This document shows, piece after piece, positions 7,959 to 16,345 of a stretch of DNA of 64,000 nt. Made by a program: the position numbers and the translations under genes. The stretch lies in the NCBI RefSeq assembly GCF_001653795.1, contig NZ_CP011514.1, positions 1,558,998 to 1,622,997 on the forward strand, read 5' to 3'. Numbering within the stretch: position 1 is the first letter of the stretch; each line of letters begins with the position of its first letter. The stretch is from Mitsuaria sp. 7. GTDB taxonomy: Bacteria; Pseudomonadota; Gammaproteobacteria; Burkholderiales; Burkholderiaceae_C. The notes below the pieces were generated by a model. The model did no database searches. It saw nothing but the letters and a program-made list of their open reading frames with translations, and was not told the DNA's origin.

Positions 7959-8889
7959 CGCGATGCAGGACGCCCCCGAGTTCCTGTGCCTCGGCGAGGC
8001 GCTGACCGACATGCTGCAGCAGGCGCCCGATCAATGGATCAGCCGCGTCGGCGGCTCGACCTGGAACGTGGCACGGGCGCTGGCGGCGCTGGGCGGGCGC
8101 ACGGCCTTCGTCGGCTCGGTGAGTCGTGACCTGTTCGGCGACGAACTGGTGCGGGCGAGCGAAGCGGTCGGGCTGGACACGCGACTGCTGCAGCAGGTGG
8201 ACCGCGCGCCGCTGCTGGCGATCGTCGAGCAGGGCGAGCCGCCGCGCTACTTCTTCGTCGGCAACGACAGCGCCGACCTGCACTTCGATCCCGACGCGCT
8301 GCCGGCGGGCTGGGACGGCGCCGCGCGCCGCGCGCACTTCGGCGGCATCAGCCTGGCGCGCGAGCCGCTGGCCTCGCGGCTCGTCGCGCTGGCCGCTCGC
8401 TTGAAGGGGCAGGGCGTGTCCATCAGCTACGACCCCAACTTCCGCAACCTCATGGCCCACGGCTACGAGCCGACGCTGCGCCGGATGTGCGCGCTGGCCG
8501 ATGTGATCAAGGTGTCCGACGACGACCTGCGCGGCCTGTTCCCGGACCTCGCGCTGGACGACGCGATGACGCGGCTGCGAGCGTTCAATCCCGAGGCGCT
8601 GTTCCTGCTGACGCGCGGCGGCGGCGTGGCCTACCTGTCGCGCGGCGACGCGGCCTGCATGGCCCGCGCACCGGCGGTCACCGTGGCCGACACCGTCGGT
8701 GCCGGCGACGCCGCAGTCGCAGGGCTGCTGCACAGCCTGCACGCCCACCCGGAGCGCCCGCTGCGCGCGCATCTGCATGCGGCGCTCGCGGCCGGTTCCG
8801 CCGCCTGCCTGCAGCGCGGCGCCACGCCGCCGGTGGCGGGCGCCGTGTCGCGCCTGTTCGAGGAGCTGCAAGCGGAAAGGGTGAGCTGA
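7951..8889 (+). CDS. PfkB-family carbohydrate kinase (fructokinase-like)
   Basis: The 312-aa kinase starts at ATG 7951 with a good GGAGG at 7938-7942, so the start is secure. It has the ribokinase/PfkB N-terminal glycine motif (VGGSTWNVARALAALGG) and the C-terminal signature DTVGAGDAAVAG containing the anion hole and catalytic Asp. VSISYDPNFRNLM is typical of fructokinases and 2-keto-3-deoxygluconate kinases. It phosphorylates a sugar with ATP in the cytoplasm, plausibly fructose made by the epimerase upstream. The two genes overlap by 8 bp and are clearly cotranscribed. Confidence 0.9.
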   Translation: MHDAMQDAPEFLCLGEALTDMLQQAPDQWISRVGGSTWNVARALAALGGRTAFVGSVSRDLFGDELVRASEAVGLDTRLLQQVDRAPLLAIVEQGEPPRYFFVGNDSADLHFDPDALPAGWDGAARRAHFGGISLAREPLASRLVALAARLKGQGVSISYDPNFRNLMAHGYEPTLRRMCALADVIKVSDDDLRGLFPDLALDDAMTRLRAFNPEALFLLTRGGGVAYLSRGDAACMARAPAVTVADTVGAGDAAVAGLLHSLHAHPERPLRAHLHAALAAGSAACLQRGATPPVAGAVSRLFEELQAERVS

Positions 8890-8988
8890 CTTTCCGTTCC
8901 CGCCGATCAGCCTGGCCGATCAGGCTGGCCGATCGACCCCATCGATCACGACAACCACTCCCTCCGGGGAGACAAAGAGGAGACAACG

Positions 8989-10281
8989 ATGAAGACATCG
9001 ATCAAGAAGACGACCGCCCACCGTCCGTGGACCCGCCGCGCCCTGCTGGCCACCGCCGCGATGGCGACGATGGCCAGCCTGGCCGCGCCCGCGCAGGCCG
9101 GCGACCTGGAGGTCCTGCACTGGTGGACCAGCGGCGGCGAGGCCAAGGCCATCTCCGGCCTGAAGGACCAGCTGCAGGCCAAGGGCCACAAGTGGAAGGA
9201 CTTCGCCGTGGCCGGCGGCGCCGGCGACGCGGCGATGACGGTGCTGAAGTCGCGCGCCATCTCGGGCAACGCGCCCACGGCCGCGCAGATCAAGGGACCG
9301 CTGCTGCAGGACTGGGCGGCCGAAGGGATGCTCGCCAACATCGACGACGTCGCCAAGGCCGAGCACTGGGACGACCTGCTGCTGCCGGTGATCAGCAACA
9401 TCGTCAAGTACAAGGGCCACTACATCGCGGTGCCGGTCAACGTGCACCGGGTCAACTGGCTGTGGATCAACCCCGAGGTGATGCGCAAGGCCGGCGTCAA
9501 GCCGCCGACGACCTGGGACGAGTTCTTCGTCGCGGCCGACGCGCTGAAGAAGGCCGGCGTCACGCCGCTGGCGCATGGCGGCCAGTCGTGGCAGGACTTC
9601 ACCACCTTCGAGACCGTGGTGCTGGGCACCGGCGGGCCGGAGTTCTATCGCAAGGCGCTGATCCAGCTCGACCCCGCGAGCCTGAAGAGCCCGACGATGG
9701 AGAAGTCGTTGACGACCTTCCGCCGGCTGAAGGCCTACACCGACCGCAACGCGCCGGGCCGCGACTGGAACCTCGCCACCGCGATGGTCATGAAGGGCGA
9801 GGCCGCCATGCAGATCATGGGCGACTGGGCCAAGGGCGAGTTCCTGGCCGCCGGCAAGACCGCGGGCAAGGACTTCCTGTGCGTGCCCGCGCCGGGCACG
9901 GCCAAGTCCTACACCTTCAACGTCGACTCGTTCGCGATGTTCAAGGTCAAGGGCGACGCCAACCAGCAGGCCCAGCGCGAGATGGCCTCGGCCATCCTCT
10001 CGCCGGCGGTGCAGGAATCCTTCAACCTCGAGAAGGGCTCGATCCCGGTGCGCAAGGGCGTCAGCCTCGCCAAGTACGACGACTGCGCCAAGGCCTCGGC
10101 CGCGGACTTCGCCGAAGCGGGCAAGGCCAACACGCTGCTGCCCTCCATCGCGCATGGCATGGCCGTGCGGCCCGCGGCGGAAGGCGCGATCAAGGACGTC
10201 GTCAGCCAGTTCTGGAACAGCGAGTCCATCACGCCGGCGCAGGCGATGGACCGCCTGGTTTCCGCGGCGAAGACGCAGTGA
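8989..10281 (+). CDS. GtsA-like sugar ABC transporter substrate-binding protein
   Basis: The 430-aa periplasmic protein has a twin-Arg-like signal peptide (TRRALLATAAMATMASLAAP, cleavage after AQA near residue 37) and the mature start EVLHWWTSGGEAKAI. ALKSRAI-type, QIKGP, VPVNVHRVNWLWINPEV, ALAHGG-type, QIMGDWAKGEF and GSIPVRKG stretches match the Pseudomonas GtsA glucose/mannose-binding group of family 1 receptors. A GGAGA ribosome site lies just upstream. Normally two permease genes and an ATPase gene follow; here the next gene encodes an unrelated SET-domain protein. The membrane partners must be encoded elsewhere or have been lost. Confidence 0.92.
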   Translation: MKTSIKKTTAHRPWTRRALLATAAMATMASLAAPAQAGDLEVLHWWTSGGEAKAISGLKDQLQAKGHKWKDFAVAGGAGDAAMTVLKSRAISGNAPTAAQIKGPLLQDWAAEGMLANIDDVAKAEHWDDLLLPVISNIVKYKGHYIAVPVNVHRVNWLWINPEVMRKAGVKPPTTWDEFFVAADALKKAGVTPLAHGGQSWQDFTTFETVVLGTGGPEFYRKALIQLDPASLKSPTMEKSLTTFRRLKAYTDRNAPGRDWNLATAMVMKGEAAMQIMGDWAKGEFLAAGKTAGKDFLCVPAPGTAKSYTFNVDSFAMFKVKGDANQQAQREMASAILSPAVQESFNLEKGSIPVRKGVSLAKYDDCAKASAADFAEAGKANTLLPSIAHGMAVRPAAEGAIKDVVSQFWNSESITPAQAMDRLVSAAKTQ

Positions 10282-10435
10282 TGCGGCGTTGAGGGGGAGC
10301 CCGCGACTCCGCGTGGTCGAGCGCGGGCACTCCACGGGGCATGGGGCGCCCCTCCAGGGACCCCAAGCCCCATTCCGGCCCCACCGGCATTCGCTGACCT
10401 CGGGCCTTGGGCGTGCGGGGTTCTTGCGGGAGGCC

Positions 10436-10460
10436 TTCGGAGGCGAGGCGTTCGCTTCGC
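10436..10460 (+). promoter_or_regulatory. hrpII/PIP-like box upstream of the SET-domain gene
   Basis: TTCGG-N15-TTCGC satisfies the hrpII consensus TTCG-N16-TTCG exactly and misses the PIP box by one base. It ends 61 bp before the SET-domain gene. Caution: the surrounding DNA (GTTCGCTTCGCTTTCG) is a short TTCG-rich run that could produce the match by chance, and no clear -10 lies 30-32 bp downstream. Confidence 0.4.
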
Positions 10461-10521
10461 TTTCGAGGAGGGCTCCGGCGCAAGGAGGACGAGACTCGTC
10501 GCTCCATCCCCTGGAGGCTCC

Positions 10522-11421
10522 ATGGACGAGGTGCTCATCGATACGGCCCGGCCCCACGACCGCGTGGACGTGGACCGCTGGCTGTGGGACGGCTATCGGC
10601 GCATCGACACGATGCCCGATTCGCCGCAGCGTCGGCGCGCGCACATGACCCACGTGCTGGACTGCCAGCATCGGGTGCTCGCGTTGATGCCCCGGGACGA
10701 TGACACCTCACCGGCCGACGAGCGCGCGCGCCAGCTCTCGCTGATGTCCTATGGCACCGAGCGGTGGCTGGCCTTGCTCGCGCAGGTCCGGCTGCAACAT
10801 CGCGAGCGCGTCGCGCGTCGCGAGTACTCGGCCGAATACGCCGGTGAACCGCCGTTCCGCGATGCGGACCATGGCGTGGTCCACGTCGTCGACGTGCTCG
10901 ACCGCGCGGAGGACTTCGCCGACGTCGAGCCCTACACCGATGCGCGCGTGGGTCGACGCACCCGGGCCTCGCACGCGCTGCGCCTGCTGGAGCCGCGTCG
11001 CATCGAGGCCGCGGATCTGCGATCGCCGCAGGAGGCCGCGCTCATTGGCCAGCGCGGGCTCTTCGCGCGTCGCGACATCCCGGCCGGGACCTGCCTGGGC
11101 GTCTACGGCGGACAGTTGCTCGACGAGGTCGACCTCTTCCTGCTCGACGACGACCGCTACCTGATGTCGGCCTCCGACCCCATCGGCAGTGTGGCCGTCA
11201 ACGGCGAGAACCTGCTGTCGCTGATGAACACCTTGTTTCTCTTCGATGCCGAGGGCCAGCCCGGCGGCCATCCGCCCGCCGGCTACAACGTGCGCGGCGA
11301 GTCCTTCCCCGTGCGTCTGCGTCATGGCTGGACCGCGCGCATCCACGCGTTCCGCGCGTCGGAAGACATTCCCGCAGGCCGTGAGTTGCGCTGGAACTAC
11401 GACCTCGGGGCCAGGCGCTGA
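10522..11421 (+). CDS. SET-domain protein, candidate type III effector
   Basis: The 299-aa protein has no signal peptide. Residues 1-165 are unfamiliar. The C-terminal part resembles a SET lysine methyltransferase: RGLFARRDIPAGTCLGVYGGQLLDE (SET-N, near 175-200), an NGENLLSLMNTLFLF segment where the canonical NHxC motif should be (Asn kept, His and Cys not), and the closing ELRWNYD in place of ELxxDY. Host-targeting SET proteins are known among secreted bacterial effectors such as Legionella RomA and Chlamydia NUE. Secretion here is inferred from the nearby T3SS and the hrpII-like box upstream. GGAGG sits just ahead of the ATG. An intracellular housekeeping role is not excluded. Confidence 0.6.
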   Translation: MDEVLIDTARPHDRVDVDRWLWDGYRRIDTMPDSPQRRRAHMTHVLDCQHRVLALMPRDDDTSPADERARQLSLMSYGTERWLALLAQVRLQHRERVARREYSAEYAGEPPFRDADHGVVHVVDVLDRAEDFADVEPYTDARVGRRTRASHALRLLEPRRIEAADLRSPQEAALIGQRGLFARRDIPAGTCLGVYGGQLLDEVDLFLLDDDRYLMSASDPIGSVAVNGENLLSLMNTLFLFDAEGQPGGHPPAGYNVRGESFPVRLRHGWTARIHAFRASEDIPAGRELRWNYDLGARR

Positions 11422-11721
11422 CATGACCAAAGTTGCACCACGTGCGCGCACGGGGTGGACCGGATGCCCCATGAACACGCACATCGCGGCCGTTCTGCGG
11501 GCCAGCGCTCTGACATCCTCCTGACAGCTGTGCGGGATTCCGCACGCCTTCCGTCACCGCGATCGTCATGCCGCAGACATGGGCGCGACAGTCAACGCTG
11601 TCAAGGCCTGACCCCCTCCGGGAACGTCCCGAGTTCCCTGGACGTTGTCATGACGCACCCTTAAACTCGCGCCCACTTTCGTGACCTCTGCCTCGCAACA
11701 CGCGGGGAGATCAGGGGTGCG
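11422..11721. other. Intergenic region with two inverted repeats
   Basis: No credible gene is seen. GTGCGG-GATT-CCGCAC (11530-11545) is a short hairpin that may end transcription of the SET gene. GACAG-N6-CTGTC (11588-11603) and GGGAAC-N7-GTTCCC (11620-11638) are palindromes ahead of the large regulator gene. Confidence 0.5.
11620..11638. promoter_or_regulatory. Inverted repeat GGGAAC-N7-GTTCCC, candidate operator
   Basis: The 6-bp arms are perfect and lie about 84 bp before the first possible start of the winged-helix/NB-ARC regulator. Spacing of arm centres (13 bp) is compatible with a dimeric DNA-binding protein. Which protein binds is unknown. Confidence 0.4.
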
Positions 11722-14457
11722 ATGGCGTACGGCGTGCAGGGTCCTGCCGTCGGTGACAGCCATGAAGGGCAAGCTGAAGTGACGAGTCGTTTTCGCTTCG
11801 AAGGGTTGGTGCTTGACATGGCCTCGCGCGTCCTCCTGTCCGAGGAGGGCGTGCCCGTGCCGCTCAGCGGCCGGCAGATCGATCTGCTGGGCGTGCTGGT
11901 CGCGCATCGCGGCGCGGTCGTGTCCAAGAACGAATTGTTGAATCGCGTCTGGCCCGGTCAGGCCGTGGAAGAGAACAACGCGGCCGTCCACGTGTCGGCC
12001 TTGCGTCGCGCGCTGGGACGCGAGTCCATCGCCACGGTGGCCGGGCAGGGATATCGGTTCGCGCTGCCGGTGCGGCACGACGAGGACACGCCCCACGACT
12101 CGACCGACCGGCCGGTCGAAGCGGCATCCCCCATCGTCCGTCCGCGGGCCCTGCCGTCCGCGCCGGTGGGGATGCACGGCCGCGGCGCCGATCTGCAGGC
12201 GCTGTTGAGCCGCCTGGTGCGTCATCGGCTGGTCACGGTGGTGGGGGCGCCGGGTGTGGGCAAGTCGACGCTCGCGCTGGCCTGCGCGCATGAACGCCGG
12301 CAGGCGGCGCGCGACGGCGCGGTGTGGGTGGATCTGTTGAGCGGCGATGATCCTTCCGATCCGTTGCCGGCGGTGGCGGCCGCGCTCGGACTGGATCCGG
12401 GCACCGACCTGCAGACGCTGCTGGCGCTGCTGCGGCCGATGTCGCTGCTGCTGGTGCTGGACAACGCGGAGATCGCCGGCGCGCGCGCCGCGACCTTCTG
12501 CCACGCGGTGCTCGAGAACACCGAGGACGTGGCGCTGATGGTGACCAGCCGCAAGGTGCTGCGCGTGCCGGGCGAGCGTGTCCTGCGGACACCGCCGCTG
12601 TCGGTGCCGCCGCCCGGCGCGGGCGTGGACGAGTCGCTGATGCACGGCAGCGTCGCGCTGTTCGTCGACCAGGTGCGGGCGCAGGGGCAGCCCTTCGCGC
12701 TGGGCATGCACAACGTGGCCCAGGTGACGGGGCTGTGCCGCCGGCTGGACGGCATTCCGCTGGCCCTGCAACTGGCTGCGGGCCGGCTGGCGATGTTCGG
12801 CATCGATCAACTGTGCGAGCGCCTCAGCGACCGCTATCGCCTGCTGACGCGCGGCACGCAGGCGGGACCGCGCCGCCATCAGTCGCTGCGCGCCTGCATG
12901 GACGCGAGCCTCGCGTTGCTGGATGACGTCGAGCAGCTGGTGCTGCGGCGGCTGGAGCCTTTCGAGGGCGGCTTCACGCTGGAGATGGCGACGGCCGCGC
13001 TGTCGGACCGTCAGCTCGATGCCTGGACCGTGGCGGAGGCGCTCGAGGGACTCGTGGACCATTCGCTGGTGCAGGTCGACGCGGAGGATCGCCCTCGTTA
13101 TCGGCTCTTCGACGGCATCCGCGCGTACGGGCTGCTGCTGCTGGAGGAGACCGGCGAGATCGACATCGCGCGCGGCCAGCATGCGCGCGCGATGAGCCAG
13201 CTGTTCGATCGCGCGGAGCGGGCGCTGCAGATGATGCCGGACGCGCGCTGGATCGCGGAGTTCTCGCCCGAGCTCGGCAACGTGCGCGCGGCGCTCGACT
13301 GGTGCCTGGAGCACGAGCCGGTGCGGGGACTCGGCCTGCTCGCGCATTCGCGGGCGCTGTTCGAGCTGCTGTCGCTGTCGCCGGAGACGGCCTGGCGCCA
13401 CGCCGCCTACGAAGCCGAGCTGCCGAACGAACTGCCGCCGGCGGTGCTGGCGCGTTACTGCATCGATCACGCGGGACTGCTCGCGCCGCACGATCCCAAA
13501 CGCGCGGCGATCTGGTACCGGCGCGGTGTCACGGTGTCGCGCACCGCGGAGGATCCCGCGCTGCGGTATCTGGCGCTGTGCCGGCAGGTCGTCGAGGACC
13601 GTGAGCTGAGCCAGGCCGCGATGCGCTACGCGATGGGCGAACTGGTCGCGCTCGCGGGCCGCTGCGAGGGTGCGCATGCGGCGCGCCTGAAGCTGTGGGG
13701 ACTCGCGGCGCGCGCGCATGTGTGGCGCGTCGAAGGTCAGGCGGCCGAGGCTGACGAGGCGATGTGCGCCTCGCTGCAACTGGCGCAGGAGATCGGCGCG
13801 TCGCGATGGGTGCTGGACGATCTGCACCGGCTCATGAGCCTGCAGGTCGGGCATGGCGAGCCGCTGCGGTCCGCGGCGCTGGTGCGCCAGTGGGAAGACG
13901 GCGCCAGCCGCGCCAGCGGCATCAACACCGCCAACGGCGAGTTCCTGCAGCGCGTGCTGGGTTGCCTCTCCGCGGTGCTGCTGGCCGAAGGACGGACCGA
14001 GGCGGCGCGCGACGTGCTGACCGGCATCGTGTCGCCGAAGTCAGCGCGAGGGGCCTCGCGCGAGGCCTATCGCGACAGTCGGGCCGAGGGGCCTCATCAC
14101 GTGCCCCACCACGGCCCGGGACAGGGCGAGCATCCGGGCGACTACGTGGGTGACTACGCGGGTGACAGCCAGAGCGAGGCCTTCGATCGTCTGCTGCCGG
14201 TGTTCGCGTGGCTGGCGTTCGAAGAAGGGCGCGATCAGGACGCCGCGCGCCTGACGGGGTACGCGGGCCAGGCGTATTCGCCGATCCGCGCGGATCCCTT
14301 GCCGCCGTGGGGCCGCCTGGTGCAGCGCATGCGCACGCGGCTGGACGGGTTCTCGATGGCGCGCCTGCAGGACGAAGGCAACCGCTGGGACGAGCCGCGG
14401 GCGATGATCGCCGCGCTGGCCCGGATGGCGGGCGTCACGGCGTCGTTCGGCGACTGA
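11722..14457 (+). CDS. Winged-helix/NB-ARC ATPase transcriptional regulator
   Basis: Large 911-aa regulator. An OmpR/ToxR-type winged helix occupies residues 25-115 (VPLSGRQIDLLGVLVAHRG, VVSKNELLNRVWPG, VHVSALRRALG, TVAGQGYRF). An NB-ARC/STAND ATPase follows, with Walker A GAPGVGKST near residue 176 and the Walker B-like LLLVLDNAE near 250. The C-terminal half is helical and TPR-like. Such proteins integrate a ligand signal through an ATP-driven switch. ATG 11722 gives the longest frame; GTG 11779 would trim 19 residues and still keep the whole winged helix, so either is possible. No target is indicated, but it sits between two effector candidates. Confidence 0.88.
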   Translation: MAYGVQGPAVGDSHEGQAEVTSRFRFEGLVLDMASRVLLSEEGVPVPLSGRQIDLLGVLVAHRGAVVSKNELLNRVWPGQAVEENNAAVHVSALRRALGRESIATVAGQGYRFALPVRHDEDTPHDSTDRPVEAASPIVRPRALPSAPVGMHGRGADLQALLSRLVRHRLVTVVGAPGVGKSTLALACAHERRQAARDGAVWVDLLSGDDPSDPLPAVAAALGLDPGTDLQTLLALLRPMSLLLVLDNAEIAGARAATFCHAVLENTEDVALMVTSRKVLRVPGERVLRTPPLSVPPPGAGVDESLMHGSVALFVDQVRAQGQPFALGMHNVAQVTGLCRRLDGIPLALQLAAGRLAMFGIDQLCERLSDRYRLLTRGTQAGPRRHQSLRACMDASLALLDDVEQLVLRRLEPFEGGFTLEMATAALSDRQLDAWTVAEALEGLVDHSLVQVDAEDRPRYRLFDGIRAYGLLLLEETGEIDIARGQHARAMSQLFDRAERALQMMPDARWIAEFSPELGNVRAALDWCLEHEPVRGLGLLAHSRALFELLSLSPETAWRHAAYEAELPNELPPAVLARYCIDHAGLLAPHDPKRAAIWYRRGVTVSRTAEDPALRYLALCRQVVEDRELSQAAMRYAMGELVALAGRCEGAHAARLKLWGLAARAHVWRVEGQAAEADEAMCASLQLAQEIGASRWVLDDLHRLMSLQVGHGEPLRSAALVRQWEDGASRASGINTANGEFLQRVLGCLSAVLLAEGRTEAARDVLTGIVSPKSARGASREAYRDSRAEGPHHVPHHGPGQGEHPGDYVGDYAGDSQSEAFDRLLPVFAWLAFEEGRDQDAARLTGYAGQAYSPIRADPLPPWGRLVQRMRTRLDGFSMARLQDEGNRWDEPRAMIAALARMAGVTASFGD

Positions 14458-14486
14458 GGCCGCGGCGGCCGCGGCGGCCACTGAGG

Positions 14487-14511
14487 GCGAAGCGGCTCGC
14501 CACTGCGCGAA
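14487..14511 (-). promoter_or_regulatory. Exact PIP box in unexpected orientation
   Basis: On the minus strand the sequence reads TTCGC-N15-TTCGC with no mismatch. It lies between the NB-ARC regulator and the 551-aa effector candidate, both on the plus strand, and points back into the regulator. A separate CGCGAA-N3-TTCGCG palindrome follows at 14508-14522. It may drive an antisense transcript, act in reverse on the effector gene, or be accidental. Confidence 0.4.
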
Positions 14512-14608
14512 GCGTTCGCGAGGGGACCATGCCCGTACCGTCCCGGGCGTCACGCGCGGGTCATGCGGGCTGTCGAGAGTGGAAGCAGCTCATTGCAGGA
14601 CCGCTTCC

Positions 14609-16264
14609 ATGTCGATCACCTTGCCGCCCGGCGGTTTGCCCGCCGCTTCATCCAGTGCCACGTCCAACGGCATCGAACTCGATCGGCTGCAGCATGCGCC
14701 CACGCCCACGACGCCGGCGACTCCGGGATCGCCGACCTCGACGGGCGGCGGTGCGGCACCGCTTCGCCGGATGTCGTCCGAACTCGGCGGTCTGAACGCA
14801 CGACGCAATTCCGATCCTGGCCCTTCGCGCAACGGGGAGGGGGCGCTCGCGCCGCGGCAGTCGCTCGAACAGCTGCGCCGTCCGGCGCGCCCTGCCGGTG
14901 AGGCCACGCCGCCCTTGCCATTGCCGCTGACCTTGACGCGGACCTCGTCGACGACCTCCATCGCTTCTACCGCGTCGTCCGCCTCAACGGCGTCCACCGC
15001 GTCGGGCGCGTCATCCCAGGCTGGCGCTGTCGACCTCCAAGTCCAGCGTCCGGCTCACGGAGCCCCAGCGGGCACTCAGGTGAACGCCAACGCCAACGCC
15101 AACGCCAACGCGAATGCCAACGCGAATGCCAATGCCAATGCCAACGCGCATGGGCATGGGCATGGGCATGCACCGCGCGAGGCCGGTGCGGCGTCTTTCT
15201 TCCTGATGCAGAACGTGCGTCACGCGATCCCGGTGGCGGGCGTGCGGACGGTGGTGCAGGGCGTGATCGCGCCCGAACTCGCGCGGGCGGTGGTGTCGCA
15301 CCCGACCGCCGCGGTGGCGGCGCAGACCGCGCTGGCGGCCTACTCGCTGGGGCGTCGCATCGTGTCGCAGATCCACAGCGAAAGCAGCGCCCAGGTCGCC
15401 AACCAGGCGTTCGCCGGCGACATCGGACAGCAGAACAACAGCGTGCCGCGTCGCGTCTGGCAGGGCATCCAGTCGGCGGGCATCGCCGGCGGCGACTTCG
15501 CCGCGCTGGCGCTGACGATCGCCTCGCGCAGCAATCCCGCGCTGCAGGGCGCGGCGCAGGCCGCGGCGGCGATCCAGGTCGTCGCGCATCTGCAGGCGCA
15601 GTTCCGCGAGGCGCTCCGTCCCGCGATCAACACGGTGCACGTCGGCAACGGCGATCCCAACGTCGCGCAGCCGCCCGAGGGCCGCAACCTGCGTCCCGCC
15701 GACGTCACCTTGACGATGCGCGGCACCTTCGGCGCCGCCGCCGCGGTCATCGACATGGGCACGCAGCTGCTGATGCAGCGCGCGCTGGGCGGCCAGCCGG
15801 CGTGGCAGGCCGCGCGCGGCCTGGCCATCGGCGCGGGCGCCATCGCGGGCGTGGGGAACATGCTGACGTCCTCGGTCGAGGATCACCTCGTCGACACCGC
15901 GTCCGCGCGGCGCATGCAGCAGACCGATGCGTCACACGTCCGCCATCTCCACACGGATCTGCGCAACCCGTTCACCCGCAACGAGCTCGGCCGCCAGGCC
16001 GAACGCGCCGATGCCCGCGTCTTCAACACGATGGTGCCGGGCATGATCGCGCTGGGCATCGTGCAGGCGCTGCAGTCGACGCTGACCCAGCCCGGTGTCA
16101 GCCCCGATCAGCGCCAGGCCTCGCAGGCCGGCGTGCACGCGCTGGTCACGGGCCTGGTGGGCGGCGCGCTGCTCGCGCTGACCGTCGCGTCGTATCAGAT
16201 GAACGACACGGTGCGCAGCCGCAATGCCGGCCAGCGCGCCGCGGCGCAACGCGCACAGCCTTGA
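14609..16264 (+). CDS. Effector candidate with Asn-Ala and His-Gly repeats
   Basis: The 551-aa protein has no recognised domain. Residues 1-155 are Ser/Thr/Pro/Ala-rich and low in complexity, the composition of T3SS export signals. Residues 159-180 are eleven Asn-Ala pairs encoded by 6-bp units (AACGCC, AATGCC and AACGCG), followed by HGHGHGH at 181-187. The C-terminal 350 residues are well-behaved alpha-helical sequence with several hydrophobic helices (AVVSHPTAAVAAQTALAAY, GLAIGAGAIAGVGNML, HALVTGLVGGALLALTV), suggesting insertion into or contact with a membrane. A translocator or a membrane-targeted effector are both possible. The start at ATG 14609 is preferred over 14579 because it precedes the low-complexity region directly, but the ribosome site is weak. 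Confidence 0.6.
   Translation: MSITLPPGGLPAASSSATSNGIELDRLQHAPTPTTPATPGSPTSTGGGAAPLRRMSSELGGLNARRNSDPGPSRNGEGALAPRQSLEQLRRPARPAGEATPPLPLPLTLTRTSSTTSIASTASSASTASTASGASSQAGAVDLQVQRPAHGAPAGTQVNANANANANANANANANANANAHGHGHGHAPREAGAASFFLMQNVRHAIPVAGVRTVVQGVIAPELARAVVSHPTAAVAAQTALAAYSLGRRIVSQIHSESSAQVANQAFAGDIGQQNNSVPRRVWQGIQSAGIAGGDFAALALTIASRSNPALQGAAQAAAAIQVVAHLQAQFREALRPAINTVHVGNGDPNVAQPPEGRNLRPADVTLTMRGTFGAAAAVIDMGTQLLMQRALGGQPAWQAARGLAIGAGAIAGVGNMLTSSVEDHLVDTASARRMQQTDASHVRHLHTDLRNPFTRNELGRQAERADARVFNTMVPGMIALGIVQALQSTLTQPGVSPDQRQASQAGVHALVTGLVGGALLALTVASYQMNDTVRSRNAGQRAAAQRAQP
15083..15169 (+). repeat. In-frame hexanucleotide tandem repeat inside a coding region
   Basis: Eleven 6-bp units coding Asn-Ala (15083-15148) are followed by three CATGGG units coding His-Gly. 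Unit length is a multiple of three, so slippage would change protein length without shifting frame. Confidence 0.85.
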
Positions 16265-16270
16265 GCCTGA

Positions 16271-16318
16271 CTCCCTCTCCCGCTTGCGGGAGAGGGCAGG
16301 GGTGAGGGCCAGCGGCCG
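16271..16318. repeat. Palindromic repeat, copy B (single hairpin)
   Basis: Core CTCTCCCGCTTGCGGGAGAG followed by GGCAGGGGTGAGGGCCAGC. It lies between the convergent effector and response-regulator genes and may serve as a transcription terminator for both. Confidence 0.85.
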
Positions 16319-16345
16319 GGGCAGGACCGCAGCCTCTTTTCTCTT

